Shown here: positions 29,471 to 29,856 of the stretch, piece by piece | Position numbering within the stretch: the stretch's first letter is position 1 | How the letters are laid out: every line of letters begins with the position of its first letter | IMG/VR virus record: IMGVR_UViG_3300029448_005993 | Span: 9,880-39,735 of that record | DNA length: 29,856 bases | Reading direction: 5' to 3' (one strand) | Origin: a virus | Program-made: the position numbers and the translations under genes | The notes under the pieces: model-generated | Told to the model about the DNA's origin: nothing | Seen by the model: only the letters and a program-made list of their open reading frames with translations | The model's database searches: none

Positions 29471-29856
29471 ATGTTTAAAAGAATGTTTGCTGCTTTTATC
29501 ATGACATTAGCGACTACAGCAGCATATGCGCAAGATGAGACAACCACAACCTCTGACGTTGATCCTATTGTCACAGAAAACTATAATGAGAGCACCGTAG
29601 ATTCGACAAGTGAGTCTACAACTACCGTTATTTCTCCTCCCCCTTCTGCTATTTCTCCTAGTATTAATAATGCAAACTCTGACTTGTGTACAGTTGGAGT
29701 TTCTGGTGCAGTACAAACACAGATCTTAGGTATCTCTGCAGGATCCACCGTAAGGGATATGAACTGTGAAAAACTAAAAAACGCCAAGACCTTGTATGAT
29801 ATGGGAATGAAAGTTGCAGCAGTTTCTGTTATGTGTCAAGACCCTAGAATTTTTAC
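29471..29856 (+). CDS. Secreted protein, C-terminus outside window
   Basis: The only plus-strand gene. It begins MFKRMFAAFIMTLATTAAYA, a signal peptide with a cleavage site after residue 20, then QDETTTTSDV and a Ser/Thr/Pro-rich low-complexity linker to about residue 70. Next is SDLCTVGVSGAVQTQILGIS, RDMNCEKLKNAKTLYDMGMK, and VMCQDPRIF, a conserved block with three Cys that I recall from secreted proteins of marine T4-like phages. It runs off the window, so full length is unknown. AAAAGGG lies ahead of the ATG and a late promoter upstream, so late expression is expected. It would act in the periplasm or envelope. Confidence 0.75.
   Translation, partial: MFKRMFAAFIMTLATTAAYAQDETTTTSDVDPIVTENYNESTVDSTSESTTTVISPPPSAISPSINNANSDLCTVGVSGAVQTQILGISAGSTVRDMNCEKLKNAKTLYDMGMKVAAVSVMCQDPRIF

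Overview
The window looks like part of the genome of a marine T4-like (Straboviridae/Kyanoviridae-like) myovirus. It holds UvsX (RecA-like), a gp41-type replicative helicase, PhoH, a ThyX thymidylate synthase, a 3-TM holin-like protein, TATAAATA-type late promoters, tRNA genes, homing endonucleases and dense, overlapping genes. All but one recognisable gene lie on the minus strand. No photosystem genes are seen. A cobalamin-dependent ribonucleotide reductase, a DUF1289 protein and a DUF454 protein point to a proteobacterial, probably alphaproteobacterial, marine host rather than a cyanobacterium; this is inference.

Layout, left to right. 1-1550: ClpP-like protease (cut by the window edge), a small Cys protein and a PD-(D/E)XK nuclease under a sigma70-type promoter. 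1553-5865: a tightly coupled metabolic operon, transcribed from right to left: GMP reductase, heme oxygenase, a ferredoxin-dependent bilin reductase of PcyX type, an FmdB-like protein, PhoH, a small protein, a cupin and a 2OG-Fe(II) oxygenase. 5866-9612: an RNA-rich region with tRNA-Pro(TGG), an aberrant tRNA-Arg(TCT)-like gene, tRNA-Leu(TAA), two GC-rich unexplained segments that look like structured RNAs, a homing endonuclease, two glycine-zipper (lipo)proteins, a HAD phosphatase and a DUF1289 protein. 9613-13102: small proteins, a GIY-YIG nuclease whose start follows directly on a terminator, a zinc ribbon protein and class II RNR (NrdJ).

13183-22164 appears to be a late, structural or internal-protein block: a holin-like protein, conserved T4-like proteins, and a run of seven proteins whose N-termini resemble the T4 capsid-targeting sequence (MKTYQEFIAE of internal protein III, recalled from the literature) ending in Glu at about position 9-13. 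These include an NMNAT-like nucleotidyltransferase and a protein with a ligase-like KWDG motif. They may be head-packaged, injected proteins. A phage-encoded outer-membrane beta-barrel lies among them. 22207-23577 is a large unknown protein behind a terminator fused to a late promoter.

23668-25812: small accessory genes, a peroxiredoxin and a DUF454 membrane protein. 25805-29363: ThyX, DnaB-like helicase, a small unknown, UvsX and a small basic protein under a near-perfect sigma70 promoter. The right edge (29433 onward) carries a late promoter and a secreted protein on the plus strand, so the early replication operon and a late gene diverge from one short hub. Nucleotide metabolism (RNR, ThyX, GMP reductase, HAD phosphatase), recombination and replication (UvsX, helicase, exonuclease) and host-directed functions (bilin synthesis, OMP, lipoproteins, peroxiredoxin) are thus interleaved.
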